A stretch of 64,000 bases of DNA from Mycolicibacterium celeriflavum. Its GTDB lineage: Bacteria > Actinomycetota > Actinomycetes > Mycobacteriales > Mycobacteriaceae. Position numbers and translations under genes: made by a program. Below are positions 7,545 through 15,685 of the stretch, one piece after another (position 1 is the first letter of the stretch; every line of letters begins with the position of its first letter). The stretch is from positions 4,402,001 to 4,466,000 of the forward strand of contig NZ_AP022591.1 in NCBI RefSeq assembly GCF_010731795.1. The letters run 5' to 3'. Under the pieces are notes generated by a model, which ran no database searches, had not been told where the DNA came from, and saw nothing but the letters and a program-made list of their open reading frames with translations.

Positions 7545-7550
7545 GTGTTG
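7515..7550. terminator. bidirectional terminator between second porin and mscL
   Basis: Perfect 16-bp stem CAACACAGCCCCCGGA / TCCGGGGGCTGTGTTG with a CCCG loop. Longer than the homologous hairpin after copy 1. It sits between convergent genes and can serve both. Confidence 0.9.
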
Positions 7551-7559
7551 TATCTGCCG

Positions 7560-8021
7560 TCAGGACTTGTCGGCGCTGGTCGTCTTTGCGGTGTCGGGAT
7601 CGGGGCCGGTACCTGGGCCTGCGCTGTGCGCTCCCGACGACGAGCCGTTCGTCTCGGCGAGGATATTGCGGATCTCGGTCAGCAGAGACAGTTCCGTGTC
7701 CTGAGCCTGCTCGACCTCACCTTTCTTGCGCAACCGGTTGTACGGCACGACGACGAGGAAGTACACCACGGCGGCGACGAGGATGAAGTTGATGGCCGCC
7801 GACACCAACACGTTGAGGTCGATGGTCTGGCCGCCGCCGATGCCGATACGCAGGATGCCGTAGTCGGATTCACCTCCCGCGCCGATGCGGCTGATCAGCG
7901 GTTCGATGATGCTCTCGGTGAACTTGGTGACCAGCGCGGTGAACGCGGTGCCGATGACCACCGCGACCGACAGGTCGACGATGTTGCCTCGGGCGAGGAA
8001 TTCTTTGAAGCCCTTCAACAT
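7560..8021 (-). CDS. mscL: large-conductance mechanosensitive channel MscL
   Basis: 153 residues from ATG 8021, preceded by AAGGAGGAT. Begins MLKGFKEFLARGNIVDLSVAVVIGTAF, the amphipathic N-helix and first membrane helix (gate), then a periplasmic loop with GAGGESDYGILRIG and a second membrane helix around 65-90, followed by the cytoplasmic RKKGEVEQ helix. C-terminal tail is Ser/Gly/Pro-rich. Forms a homopentameric pore that opens on hypo-osmotic shock. Matches Rv0985c in size (151 residues) and place. Confidence 0.96.
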   Translation of the reverse strand: MLKGFKEFLARGNIVDLSVAVVIGTAFTALVTKFTESIIEPLISRIGAGGESDYGILRIGIGGGQTIDLNVLVSAAINFILVAAVVYFLVVVPYNRLRKKGEVEQAQDTELSLLTEIRNILAETNGSSSGAHSAGPGTGPDPDTAKTTSADKS

Positions 8022-8115
8022 TGTCTCGGATCCTCCTTGCAGTGGTATTCGGTCGACAATTAGGAACGTTAGTTGCGTGGCCACCGACCAGGGGCGAAAC
8101 GCCCGTACAGCCCCC

Positions 8116-8769
8116 TCAGTGCAGGGTGAGCGCGACCGCCTGCACCAACGTCGCGGCGGCCACGTCATTGGCGGCGTGAGCGGGCAGCGCCACCAGCACC
8201 ACCCGGTCCGTCGCGCCACCGCCCACCCCCGTGGGCTTCTCGGACACCAGCACGACGACCGCGTCGGTCGCGACAACCTTTGGCCGAGCGTCGGATTCGG
8301 GGCCGGCGGCCAGCACGTCGACGACGTCGCCGGGACGGATCAGATCGAGTACCGCGGTCTCCTCGAGCGACAGCGGCACGATGCGCGCCGTCGGGCCCAC
8401 CGTCGCTTCGGCGAGCCGCGGGCTCAACATGCGGACGTCGGTGATCGCCTCGCCTCGGCGGGCGGGACCGGCCAGTGTCGCACCGACCACGGCTGTGATG
8501 TCTGTCTGAAGGCCATCGGGAATCGTTGCAGCACTGAGCGTTTCAAGCCGGACATCGTCGACGGTCAGTTCGCGGCCCGGGCTCAGGTCGCGTGCGGCGA
8601 CGACGGCGTCGACGCGCTCGTCGTCAGGATCGGGGCGCAGGGCCGCTACGGCGGCGAGCACCACCAGCCCGCCCGCGGCAACCCGACGGGCCAGGACCGT
8701 GCGAGTCCAGTCGGGCCGCAGCAACTCGGTGAGCCGATGGATCGGCAACGGATTGAGTGTGTCCCCCAT
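8116..8769 (-). CDS. SAF-domain protein (CpaB/RcpC-like)
   Basis: 217 residues. A membrane segment near 28-45 (VAAGGLVVLAAVAAL) is followed by a SAF domain starting VVAARDLSPGRELTVDDVRLE and a second half with LIRPGDVVDVLA. SAF domains of this type occur in the Flp/Tad pilus assembly protein CpaB; no pilus genes are adjacent, so function here is unknown. The start codon ATG 8769 has TAACTT six nt upstream on the coding strand, consistent with leaderless transcription. It is a single cell-envelope protein between mscL and ruc. Confidence 0.85.
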   Translation of the reverse strand: MGDTLNPLPIHRLTELLRPDWTRTVLARRVAAGGLVVLAAVAALRPDPDDERVDAVVAARDLSPGRELTVDDVRLETLSAATIPDGLQTDITAVVGATLAGPARRGEAITDVRMLSPRLAEATVGPTARIVPLSLEETAVLDLIRPGDVVDVLAAGPESDARPKVVATDAVVVLVSEKPTGVGGGATDRVVLVALPAHAANDVAAATLVQAVALTLH

Positions 8770-8836
8770 GCCGCCAAGTTAGGCAGCGCGGGAGGCCGGT
8801 GGGCGAGATGAACGCTCGCCTGTGGATAACCCTGCG

Positions 8837-9190
8837 TCAGCTCGACGCGGCGGCCGCTGCGGGGGAAGTCGATGAACTCGAACTCTTCCCGGAGTCGCTC
8901 GAACTCGACGAACCGGCGCTCGACTTGTCCGACGACGACTTGTCGGACGACGGGCTGGACCCCGAGGCGCCACTGGATCCGTTACCGGACCCGTTCGACG
9001 AACTCTTGGCGGATTCGCGGCTGTCGGTGCGGTAGAAGCCGCTGCCCTTGAACACAACTCCCACGTTGCCGAAGAGCTTGCGCAGGCGGCCGTTGCACTT
9101 GCCGCAGGTGGTCAGCGAGGCATCGCTGAACGCCTGGACCGCGTCGAACCTGTCGTCGCACTCGGTGCACGCATAGGAATAGGTAGGCAC
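8837..9190 (-). CDS. ruc: FmdB-type zinc-ribbon protein, redox-regulated chaperone Ruc
   Basis: 117 residues from GTG 9190 with GGAGGG five nt upstream; this matches the conserved MPTYSYAC start better than TTG 9211. N-terminal zinc ribbon: Cys pairs in YACTECDDRF and TTCGKCNGRL, then VGVVFKGSGFYRTDSR. The C-terminal half is low-complexity Ser/Gly/Lys. It is the orthologue of Rv0991c, described as a redox-regulated molecular chaperone: oxidation of the cysteines releases zinc and activates holdase activity. Symbol taken from that work, from memory. Confidence 0.88.
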   Translation of the reverse strand: MPTYSYACTECDDRFDAVQAFSDASLTTCGKCNGRLRKLFGNVGVVFKGSGFYRTDSRESAKSSSNGSGNGSSGASGSSPSSDKSSSDKSSAGSSSSSDSGKSSSSSTSPAAAAASS

Positions 9191-9249
9191 GAAACCCTCC
9201 GTGGTGGTCAAAACTGCTTAGCACTCTACCGGCTCAAGTGCTAGAACCG

Positions 9250-9864
9250 CTACGTGGCGAAACCCATTCCCGGCCCGTCGGGCGTGCCGAGGGCCACCAG
9301 CCCGAGCCGGGGCGTGAGCGCGTGGGTCATCGACACGTCGTGGGGTTCGGCGGGTAGCCGGTCGACGAGTTCGTCGTCGCGCACGACCGCAACAAGCCGC
9401 GCCGACGGCGACGCCGACGGCAGGGACCGGTCGTAGAAACCCGCGCCGCGGCCCAACCGAACCCCCCGCCGGTCGACCGAAAGCGCCGGCACCAGCAGCG
9501 TCACCGCGTCACCGACCGCTTCGGCCGTCAGCCACGGCTCGGCCGGCTCACGAAGGCCGAATGGCGCCTGCCGCAATTCGCCGGGAACGTATTCACCCCA
9601 TTGCAGCGGCAGCGGACTGCCCGCGGTGTCGAGTCGCGCCACCGGCAGCAGCACCCGGACACCGCGCCGATACAGGGAATCAACCAGCTCGAGTGAACCC
9701 GGTTCGGCCTCGACCGGAACGTAAGCGCAGACGGTCTGCCCGGCCGCGGCGAGCGTCGTCGCATGCTCGGCCAGCGCACGCGCTTCGGCGTCGTGCTCAT
9801 GCGTGGAAACTGCCCGGCGGGACGACAGGATCGCCGCGCGCAGATCCGCTTTCGTCGCGCTCAC
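9250..9864 (-). CDS. 5-formyltetrahydrofolate cyclo-ligase
   Basis: 204 residues from GTG 9864, with GGAAAGGA upstream. The start VSATKADLRAAILSSRRA gives the usual family N-terminus (KxxLRxxxLxxR). Conserved PLPLQWGEY, and GVRLGRGAGFYDRSLP, which forms the ATP/folate pocket. It converts 5-formyl-THF to 5,10-methenyl-THF with ATP, recycling a dead-end folate. Corresponds to Rv0992c. The longer frame up to 10422 lies inside galU on the opposite strand and is not coding. Divergent from galU. Confidence 0.93.
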   Translation of the reverse strand: MSATKADLRAAILSSRRAVSTHEHDAEARALAEHATTLAAAGQTVCAYVPVEAEPGSLELVDSLYRRGVRVLLPVARLDTAGSPLPLQWGEYVPGELRQAPFGLREPAEPWLTAEAVGDAVTLLVPALSVDRRGVRLGRGAGFYDRSLPSASPSARLVAVVRDDELVDRLPAEPHDVSMTHALTPRLGLVALGTPDGPGMGFAT

Positions 9865-9952
9865 GGTGTCCTTTCCCAATCGCTTCCCAATCGCTGCGAA
9901 CCACCCGGCCTCGACAGGTTCAACCTGCCCAAGGGAGGTTAATGTGTGAACG

Positions 9953-10864
9953 ATGACAAGGCCTGAAGTACCGATCCCGTACACGGCGGTGGTTCCGGCG
10001 GCGGGGCTGGGCACGCGGTTCCTCCCCGCCACCAAGACGGTTCCCAAAGAACTGCTGCCCGTCGTCGACACCCCCGGCATCGAGCTCGTCGCCGCGGAAG
10101 CCGCCGAGGCGGGCGCGGAGCGTCTGGTCATCGTCACTTCCGAGGGCAAGGACGGGGTCGTCGCACACTTCGTCCAGGATCTGGTGCTCGAGGGCACGCT
10201 GGAAGCGCGCGGCAAGAAGTCGATGCTGGAGAAGGTGCGCCGCGCGCCCGCGCTGATCAAGGTCGAATCGGTGGTGCAGGCCGAACCGCTGGGCCTCGGC
10301 CACGCGGTCAGCTGCGTGGAACCCTCGCTGTCGTCGGACGAGGACGCGATCGCCGTGCTGCTGCCCGACGACCTCGTGTTGCCCACCGGCGTCCTCGAGA
10401 CGATGTCGAAAGTACGTGCCAAACGCGGCGGTTCGGTGCTCTGTGCGATCGAGGTACCGGGCGACGAGATCAGCGCCTACGGCGTTTTCGACGTCGAGCC
10501 GGTCGCCGACACCAACAATCCGAACGTCTTACGCGTCAAGGGCATGTACGAGAAGCCGAAGCCCGAGGATGCGCCGTCGCCGTACGCTGCGGCCGGCCGT
10601 TATGTGCTGGACCGGGCCATCTTCGATGCGCTGCGGCGGGTCCCGCGTGGGGCGGGCGGCGAGATCCAGCTGACCGACGCCGTCGCGCTGCTCATCAACG
10701 AGGGGCATCCAGTCCATGTGGTTGTGCACCGCGGCTCTCGACACGACCTCGGAAATCCCGGCGGCTACCTCAAGGCTGCGGTTGACTTTGCATTGAAGCG
10801 CGACGACTACGGGCCGGAACTCCGGCGGTGGTTGGTGGAGCGATTGGGGCTGGTCGACTGCTGA
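9953..10864 (+). CDS. galU: UTP-glucose-1-phosphate uridylyltransferase
   Basis: 303 residues. Nucleotidyltransferase with the pyrophosphorylase signature GLGTRFLPATKTVPKELLPV near residues 19-38, uridine-binding AEPLGLGHAV, metal-binding LLPDD, and GEIQLTDAV near the end. It makes UDP-glucose from UTP and glucose-1-phosphate for trehalose, glycogen and envelope polysaccharide synthesis. Orthologue of Rv0993. ATG 9953 is the first workable start; GGGAGG lies upstream at slightly long spacing. First gene of the galU-glp-rimJ-sepX run, with 27 bp to glp. Confidence 0.96.
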   Translation: MTRPEVPIPYTAVVPAAGLGTRFLPATKTVPKELLPVVDTPGIELVAAEAAEAGAERLVIVTSEGKDGVVAHFVQDLVLEGTLEARGKKSMLEKVRRAPALIKVESVVQAEPLGLGHAVSCVEPSLSSDEDAIAVLLPDDLVLPTGVLETMSKVRAKRGGSVLCAIEVPGDEISAYGVFDVEPVADTNNPNVLRVKGMYEKPKPEDAPSPYAAAGRYVLDRAIFDALRRVPRGAGGEIQLTDAVALLINEGHPVHVVVHRGSRHDLGNPGGYLKAAVDFALKRDDYGPELRRWLVERLGLVDC

Positions 10865-10891
10865 GAGCCCTAACGCGTAGATAGGGGTGCA

Positions 10892-12148
10892 GTGCGTTCG
10901 GTCGAGGAACAGCAGGCACGGGTTGCGGCTGCGGCGGTGGCGCCGCGACCGGTCAGGGTGGCGATTGCCGAAGCGCAGGGCTTGATGTGCGCCGAGGAGG
11001 TCGTCACCGAGCGTCCGTTGCCCGGTTTCGACCAGGCCGCGATCGACGGGTACGCGGTCCGCAGCGTCGACGTGCTCGGGGTCGGTGATGCCGGGGAGAG
11101 CGAGGAGTCCGCCGACGGCGAGGTGAGCCTGCCGGTGATGGGCGTCATCGAGGCAGGCGCCCGGACGCCGAGTCGGCTGCAGCCGCGCCAGGCGGCGCGT
11201 GTGCAGACCGGCGCCCCGATGCCGACGCTCGCCGACGCGGTGCTGCCGTTGCGCTGGACCGACGGCGGTGATGCGCGGGTGCGGGTGCTGCGCGGGGTGC
11301 GGTCGGGCGCCTACGTCCGTCGCACCGGAGACGACGTGCAACCCGGCGACGTCGCGGTGCGGGCGGGCACGATCATCGGCCCGGCACAGGTCGGTCTGCT
11401 GGCCGCCGTCGGACGCGAACGCGTGTTGGTGCATCCGCGGCCGCGACTGTCGGTGATGTGCGTCGGTGGTGAACTCGTCGACATCTCGCGGACTCCCGGC
11501 AACGGTCAGGTCTACGACGTCAACTCCTATGCGCTGGCCGCGGCGGGCCGTGACGCCGGCGCGGAGGTGAACCGGGTCGGCATCGTGGACACCGATCCCA
11601 AGCGGCTGCGTGAGGTCGTCGAGGGCCAGATCAACCGCGCCGAGGTGGTGGTGATCGCCGGTGCGGTCGGCGGGGCGGCCGCCGAGGCGGTCCGCTCGGT
11701 GCTCGCCGAGTTGGGCGAGATGGAGGTGACGCGCATCGCGATGCACCCCGGTTCCGTGCAGGGCTTCGGTCAGCTCGGCCGCGACGGCGTGCCGGTTTTC
11801 CTGCTGCCCGCCAACCCGGTCAGCGCGCTGGTGGTGTTCGAGGTGATGGTGCGTCCGCTGATTCGGCTGTCGCTGGGCAAACGGCAGGCCCACCGGCGGA
11901 TCGTGCAGGCCCGTGCGCTGTCGCCGATCGAGTCGGTGGCCGGGCGCAAGGGGTATCTGCGTGGCCAGCTGATGCGGGATCAGGACACCGGTGAGTATCT
12001 CGTGCAGGCGCTCGGCGGAGCCCCGGGCGCGTCGCATCTGCTGGCGACGCTGGCGGAGGCGAACTGTCTGGTCGTCGTGCCCACCGAGGCCGAGCAGGTC
12101 CGCACCGGCGAGATCGTCGACGTCGCATTCCTGGCTCAACGCGGCTGA
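10892..12148 (+). CDS. glp: MoeA/gephyrin-like divisome protein Glp
   Basis: 418 residues with the MoeA domain order: domains around FDQAAIDGYAVR, a VQTGAPMP loop, the MogA-like core with GGELVD and the C-terminal beta domain after LLPANPVSALVVFEVMVRP. The loop that reads TSGGVSxG in catalytic MoeA is degenerate here (VIAGAVGGAAAE), so molybdate insertion is doubtful. Corynebacterial Glp, a gephyrin-like protein, binds FtsZ and the membrane receptor GlpR; the GlpR/SepX orthologue lies two genes downstream, which supports the division role over the older label moeA1 (Rv0994). Starts at GTG 10892. Confidence 0.88.
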   Translation: MRSVEEQQARVAAAAVAPRPVRVAIAEAQGLMCAEEVVTERPLPGFDQAAIDGYAVRSVDVLGVGDAGESEESADGEVSLPVMGVIEAGARTPSRLQPRQAARVQTGAPMPTLADAVLPLRWTDGGDARVRVLRGVRSGAYVRRTGDDVQPGDVAVRAGTIIGPAQVGLLAAVGRERVLVHPRPRLSVMCVGGELVDISRTPGNGQVYDVNSYALAAAGRDAGAEVNRVGIVDTDPKRLREVVEGQINRAEVVVIAGAVGGAAAEAVRSVLAELGEMEVTRIAMHPGSVQGFGQLGRDGVPVFLLPANPVSALVVFEVMVRPLIRLSLGKRQAHRRIVQARALSPIESVAGRKGYLRGQLMRDQDTGEYLVQALGGAPGASHLLATLAEANCLVVVPTEAEQVRTGEIVDVAFLAQRG

Positions 12149-12166
12149 CTCGCCCGGCGTGTCGAC

Positions 12167-12820
12167 GTGAACCTGTGGCGTTCGGATTCTCTGCATCCCG
12201 GATGGCCGCAGCCTGCCGGTCCGCTGCGGGTGGCCGCCGGGGTGGTGCGGTTGCGCCCGGTGCGGCTGCGTGACGGCGCACAGTGGAGCCGCATGCGGCT
12301 GGCCGAACGTGCCCACCTCGAGCGGTGGGAACCGGCCACCGGCGTGGACTGGGCGACGCGGCACGCGATCACGTCATGGCCAGCGGTGTGTTCGGGGCTG
12401 CGTTCGGAGGCCCGCAGAGGCCGGATGCTGCCCTACACAATCGAGTTGGACGGCCAGTTCGCCGGGCAGCTGACTATCGGAAACGTGACGCACGGCGCCC
12501 TTCGGTCCGCGTGGATCGGGTACTGGGTGGCCAAGGCGGTCAACGGCGGCGGGGTGGCGACCGCCGCGCTCGCGTTGGGCGTGGACCACTGCTTCGGGCC
12601 GGTGCGACTGCACCGCGTGGAAGCCACCGTGCGGCCGGAGAACGCGGCGAGCCGCGCGGTGCTCGCGAAGGTCGGCTTCCGGGAGGAAGGGCTGTTGCGC
12701 CGGTATCTGGAGGTCGACGGCGCCTGGCGCGATCACTTGCTGGTGGCCATCACGATCGAGGAGCTCAACGGGTCGGCGGCCGCGGCGCTGGTGCGGCAGG
12801 GCCGCGCGGGCTGGGCATAG
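12167..12820 (+). CDS. rimJ: GNAT N-acetyltransferase (RimJ-like)
   Basis: 217 residues from GTG 12167, 18 bp after glp. GNAT fold with VRLRPVRLRDGAQWSRMR at the N-terminus, the acetyl-CoA region GYWVAKAVNGGGVATAALALGVDH and HRVEATVRPENAASRAVLAKVGFREEG typical of RimJ/RimL ribosomal protein N-terminal acetyltransferases. The usual (Q/R)xxGx(G/A) loop is present as NGGGVAT. Orthologue of Rv0995. Substrate is not known; position in the glp-sepX run is conserved in mycobacteria. Confidence 0.9.
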   Translation: MNLWRSDSLHPGWPQPAGPLRVAAGVVRLRPVRLRDGAQWSRMRLAERAHLERWEPATGVDWATRHAITSWPAVCSGLRSEARRGRMLPYTIELDGQFAGQLTIGNVTHGALRSAWIGYWVAKAVNGGGVATAALALGVDHCFGPVRLHRVEATVRPENAASRAVLAKVGFREEGLLRRYLEVDGAWRDHLLVAITIEELNGSAAAALVRQGRAGWA

Positions 12821-12958
12821 CTTCAGTGGTTTTCGCCGGCCTGTCGCCTGGTTTCGCAAGACGTTTGTGTGCTTTTCGCGAGATCTACAGGAGGGCTGTG
12901 CCGCGAGCAATACAGCGACCCTGGTGTAGCTCTCGCGGCTCGAGACAAGGAACCCGCT

Positions 12959-12985
12959 GTTACCAATGTGACATTTGTTACTGGT
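12959..12985 (+). repeat. three direct repeats of GTNAC with 9-bp period
   Basis: GTTACCAAT, GTGACATTT, GTTACTGGT follow each other without gaps. Regular half-site repeats of this type are bound by OmpR-family regulators; MtrA, which controls division genes in mycobacteria, is a candidate by analogy only. The array lies about 105 bp before the sepX start. Confidence 0.55.
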
Positions 12986-13002
12986 GGTGCTTGTCATGCG
13001 CG

Positions 13003-13020
13003 AATTACAGGTGTGTAATT
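13003..13020. promoter_or_regulatory. inverted repeat upstream of sepX
   Basis: AATTAC-AGGTGT-GTAATT, a perfect 6+6 inverted repeat 68 bp before the sepX start. It could be an operator; no assigned factor. Confidence 0.35.
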
Positions 13021-13088
13021 GTCTCGGCGCGCCGCCCACGGATGCGCAGGTCACAGACCTAGCCTTTACGGGGAAAGGAGCAGGCGAC

Positions 13089-14114
13089 ATGCCAAGCATC
13101 CCCCAATCACTTCTGTGGATATCTCTCGTCGTCCTCTGGCTCTTCGTGCTTGTGCCGATGCTGATCAGCAAGCGCGACACGGTGCGCCGCACCAGCGACG
13201 TCGCGTTGGCGACGCGCGTGCTCAACAGTGGTCGCAAAGCACGACTGCTGAGGCGCCACGGCCCGGCAGCCGGCCACGCCAGCGATCCGGACTGGCGACC
13301 GTCCGACGACGACGTCGATGACGAGATCGAAGAGGAACCCGTGGGCCGTTCGGTGGTACGCGCCGCGGTCGTCGAGAGTGAGCACAGCGAGGAACCCGAC
13401 TACCTCGACGTCGATGTCGTCGGTGAGGACTCGGGCGCGCTGCCGATCGGTGAGTCGGACCGGCAGGTGGCCGAAAACGAAGAGCTGACACTGCAATTCG
13501 ATGAGTCGGCCGAGGAAGTCGACCCCGTCGACGAGGAAACCGACGAAGAAGCCGTCGACGAGGCGGTCGCGCCCGAACCTGAAGCCGACGACTCGCACGA
13601 TGATGAGTACGAGTACGTCGACGATTCGTCCGGCCTGGAGGCGCCGTCGGAGGCCGACCTGCAGATGGCCGACTCGCTGTCGGCAGCGCGGCAGCGCCGG
13701 TACGAGTCGAAGACGGCCGCCGTGGTGAGCGAGCGCAAGTACAAATTCCGCAAGCGGATGCTGACGGCGATGGGGGTGCTGTTGGTGGGCTCGGCGGTCG
13801 CGGCGTACACGGCGAGCCCCGGACTGTGGTGGCTGTGCGGCGCGGTCGGCGCGGTCACGGTGCTGTACCTGGGCTATCTGCGCCGCCAGACGCGCATCGA
13901 GGAGCGGTTGCGCCGCAGGCGGGCCCAGCGCATCGCTCGCTCGCGGCTGGGTGTGGAGAACACCGACGACCGTGAGTTCGACGTGGTGCCGTCGCGGCTG
14001 AGACGGCCCGGTTCGGTGGTGCTGGAGATCGACGACGAGGATCCGATCTTCGAACATCTCGACTACGCGCCGTTCGCGCGGCACTTCGACCTGCCGCGGG
14101 CCGCGGGCCAGTAG
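13089..14114 (+). CDS. sepX: divisome membrane protein SepX/GlpR
   Basis: 341 residues from ATG 13089, after AAAGGAG. N-terminal membrane segment (LLWISLVVLWLFVLVPMLI, 8-26), then a basic KRDTVRRTSDVALATR motif, a long very acidic linker (about 70-200) rich in Asp/Glu, and two closely spaced membrane segments at about 222-262 (MLTAMGVLLVGSAVAAY, LWWLCGAVGAVTVLYLGYL). This is the Streptomyces SepX / corynebacterial GlpR family (Rv0996), a membrane receptor for Glp and a stabiliser of FtsZ rings. The 268-bp upstream region is unusually rich in possible operators. Confidence 0.9.
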   Translation: MPSIPQSLLWISLVVLWLFVLVPMLISKRDTVRRTSDVALATRVLNSGRKARLLRRHGPAAGHASDPDWRPSDDDVDDEIEEEPVGRSVVRAAVVESEHSEEPDYLDVDVVGEDSGALPIGESDRQVAENEELTLQFDESAEEVDPVDEETDEEAVDEAVAPEPEADDSHDDEYEYVDDSSGLEAPSEADLQMADSLSAARQRRYESKTAAVVSERKYKFRKRMLTAMGVLLVGSAVAAYTASPGLWWLCGAVGAVTVLYLGYLRRQTRIEERLRRRRAQRIARSRLGVENTDDREFDVVPSRLRRPGSVVLEIDDEDPIFEHLDYAPFARHFDLPRAAGQ

Positions 14115-14176
14115 ACCGGTCACAGCCGTCGATTTTCGGCGGCCCTCCGACGGCTGGTAGCCTGCTACCGGTACCA

Positions 14177-14252
14177 GGGGCTATGGCGCAGTTGGTAGCG
14201 CGACTCGTTCGCATCGAGTAGGTCAGGGGTTCGATTCCCCTTAGCTCCACCA
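14177..14252 (+). tRNA. tRNA-Ala (CGC)
   Basis: Full cloverleaf: acceptor GGGGCTA/TAGCTCC, D arm GCGC-AGTTGGTA-GCGC, anticodon stem ACTCG/CGAGT with loop TTCGCAT (anticodon CGC, reads GCG), T arm AGGGG-TTCGATT-CCCCT, discriminator A, encoded CCA at 14250-14252. TAGCCT at 14158-14163 is a likely -10 box. It marks the left edge of the accessory block. Confidence 0.97.
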
Positions 14253-14277
14253 AGTTCGAACACGTCAGAACGCCTCG

Positions 14278-14934
14278 CTACTGCCCGGCACGCAGCGCTG
14301 CCGTGACATCGGCGTACATGGTCGATTTGATTGCGCCCAGTGTGCCTGCATCTTTGCCGAGGATCGGTTGGAGTCGGGCTGCAGCGGCGTTGACGACTTC
14401 GGTTTCGGCCGCGGTGTCGTCCACGAGCGCGGCGCGCAGAGCTTCGTGCCCGCCGTAACGGTGGCCCGTGGTCATCGCGGTGACTGCGGTCTGCGGTAAC
14501 AGCTTGGCTTGAATCAATGCCGCCATGCCGACGGTGAAGGGAATGTGGATGTCGACCTCTGGGAAACAGAAGTAGCCACGGTCGTCGCGCATGACGCGGT
14601 AGTCGTGGGCGATGGCGAGCATCGAGCCCGCGCCGAAGGCATGCCCGTTCACGGCGGCGACGGTGGGCAGCGGAAGCGTCAGCACACGGCTGAACAGCTC
14701 CTGGACTCGACCGACATACCACTGGGTCCGTTCACCGTTCGCCATGAGCCAGTCGAGATCCAGGCCGTTGGAGTAGAACTTTCCCAATCCGGTGGTGATG
14801 AGCGCGTGCGCGTCCTTCTCGACCTCGTCGAGTCGTGCGTTGACTGCATCGAGCCAGTCCGGCGAGAAACGGTTCTCGTCATCGCCGAGCGTCAGCACGG
14901 CGATCTTGTCGCGATATTCCAGTGTCGGTGCCAT
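14278..14934 (-). CDS. enoyl-CoA hydratase/isomerase family protein
   Basis: 218 residues from ATG 14934 after AAAGGA. Crotonase fold: FYSNGLDLDWL supplies the first oxyanion-hole NH and PTVAAVNGHAFGAGSMLAIAHDYRVM the second. The usual catalytic Glu pair is not obvious, and the protein is shorter (218) than standard hydratases (about 260), resembling the plant/PECI-like delta3-delta2 isomerase group (FCFPEVDIHIPF). Expected substrate is an acyl-CoA. Followed downstream by a tRNA and preceded by a TetR gene on the same strand, which probably regulates it. Confidence 0.85.
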   Translation of the reverse strand: MAPTLEYRDKIAVLTLGDDENRFSPDWLDAVNARLDEVEKDAHALITTGLGKFYSNGLDLDWLMANGERTQWYVGRVQELFSRVLTLPLPTVAAVNGHAFGAGSMLAIAHDYRVMRDDRGYFCFPEVDIHIPFTVGMAALIQAKLLPQTAVTAMTTGHRYGGHEALRAALVDDTAAETEVVNAAAARLQPILGKDAGTLGAIKSTMYADVTAALRAGQ

Positions 14935-14961
14935 GTAAGTCCTTTCGCGGGTGTGCGGTGG

Positions 14962-15591
14962 TCAAGGTTTGGCCGGCGGAATCGTCAGTACGGCGCACAC
15001 CGCTGCAGCGAGCCGGTCGCGTGCGGCAGCGCCGCCGTGGCGACCGCCACGCAGCAGCAGCGCGGTGGGCAACTCGACGATGCAGACACGGATCAGCTCG
15101 ACGGCTCGCTTGTCCTTGCGGTCCCACAGGCTGCGCGACAGGCGGATGAAGATGGCCGTCAGTGCTTCATCGAGCCGGCTCAGCTTCTCGGCAACGTCAT
15201 CGGGAATCTCTCCCGAGCGCAGCAATTCGTCGCGGGAGACAGTGAGAAGGAACTGGGCGGAGGTGGGGTCTTGGTCGAGGAATACCGCGGGACACAGAGC
15301 GGTTGCGACGACGGCCTCCACCGCCGTTGCCTCATCGACCGGGTGATTCTCGCCGTTCAGCGCGAGGTCCACCGTATCGCGTTGGAGCACCAGGAACTTC
15401 TCGGCGGCGCGCAACCATGCCCGCCCCAACAAGCCGGCACGCGAACCAAAAGCGTGGTACAGCGCGCCGTTTGAAACAGACGTTGCTTCTGAGAGCGCGC
15501 GGATCGTCACGGCAGCAACGCCCGAGGACACCGCGAGACTCGCGGCAATGTCGAGCACGCCATCGAGGTCGTGCACGCGTGGGCGCGGCAT
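14962..15591 (-). CDS. TetR-family transcriptional regulator
   Basis: 209 residues from ATG 15591 (MPRPRVHDLDGVLDIA). N-terminal helix-turn-helix: VTIRALSEATSVSNGALYHAFGSRAGLLGRAW. The C-terminal ligand domain is not diagnostic. 27 bp upstream of the hydratase gene on the same strand, so likely co-transcribed with it. A 14-bp perfect palindrome (15606-15619) lies just before its start and is the probable autoregulatory operator. Confidence 0.92.
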   Translation of the reverse strand: MPRPRVHDLDGVLDIAASLAVSSGVAAVTIRALSEATSVSNGALYHAFGSRAGLLGRAWLRAAEKFLVLQRDTVDLALNGENHPVDEATAVEAVVATALCPAVFLDQDPTSAQFLLTVSRDELLRSGEIPDDVAEKLSRLDEALTAIFIRLSRSLWDRKDKRAVELIRVCIVELPTALLLRGGRHGGAAARDRLAAAVCAVLTIPPAKP

Positions 15592-15605
15592 GAGACGACC
15601 ATAAC

Positions 15606-15619
15606 AGAGCAGATGCTCT
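15606..15619. promoter_or_regulatory. palindromic operator for the adjacent TetR gene
   Basis: AGAGCA-GA-TGCTCT, a perfect inverted repeat 14 bp upstream of the TetR start codon and in the gap to the SDR gene. Position suggests autoregulation. Confidence 0.5.
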
Positions 15620-15685
15620 AGAACAAAGCCGCAGGTTGTCGATGTCCCTGAGGTGCATTTCTTTCGCCGTTGGCCGCAGGTCCAG

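Noticed and set aside
9865..10422. N-terminal extension of the folate cyclo-ligase
   Set aside because: It lies antisense to galU and is Ser/Thr/Arg shadow sequence; the GTG at 9864 has a ribosome site and a conserved start.
14177..14252. tRNA-Ala as the integration site of the accessory block
   Set aside because: I found no second copy of the tRNA 3' end in the window and no integrase; the sodA duplication is the better boundary signal.
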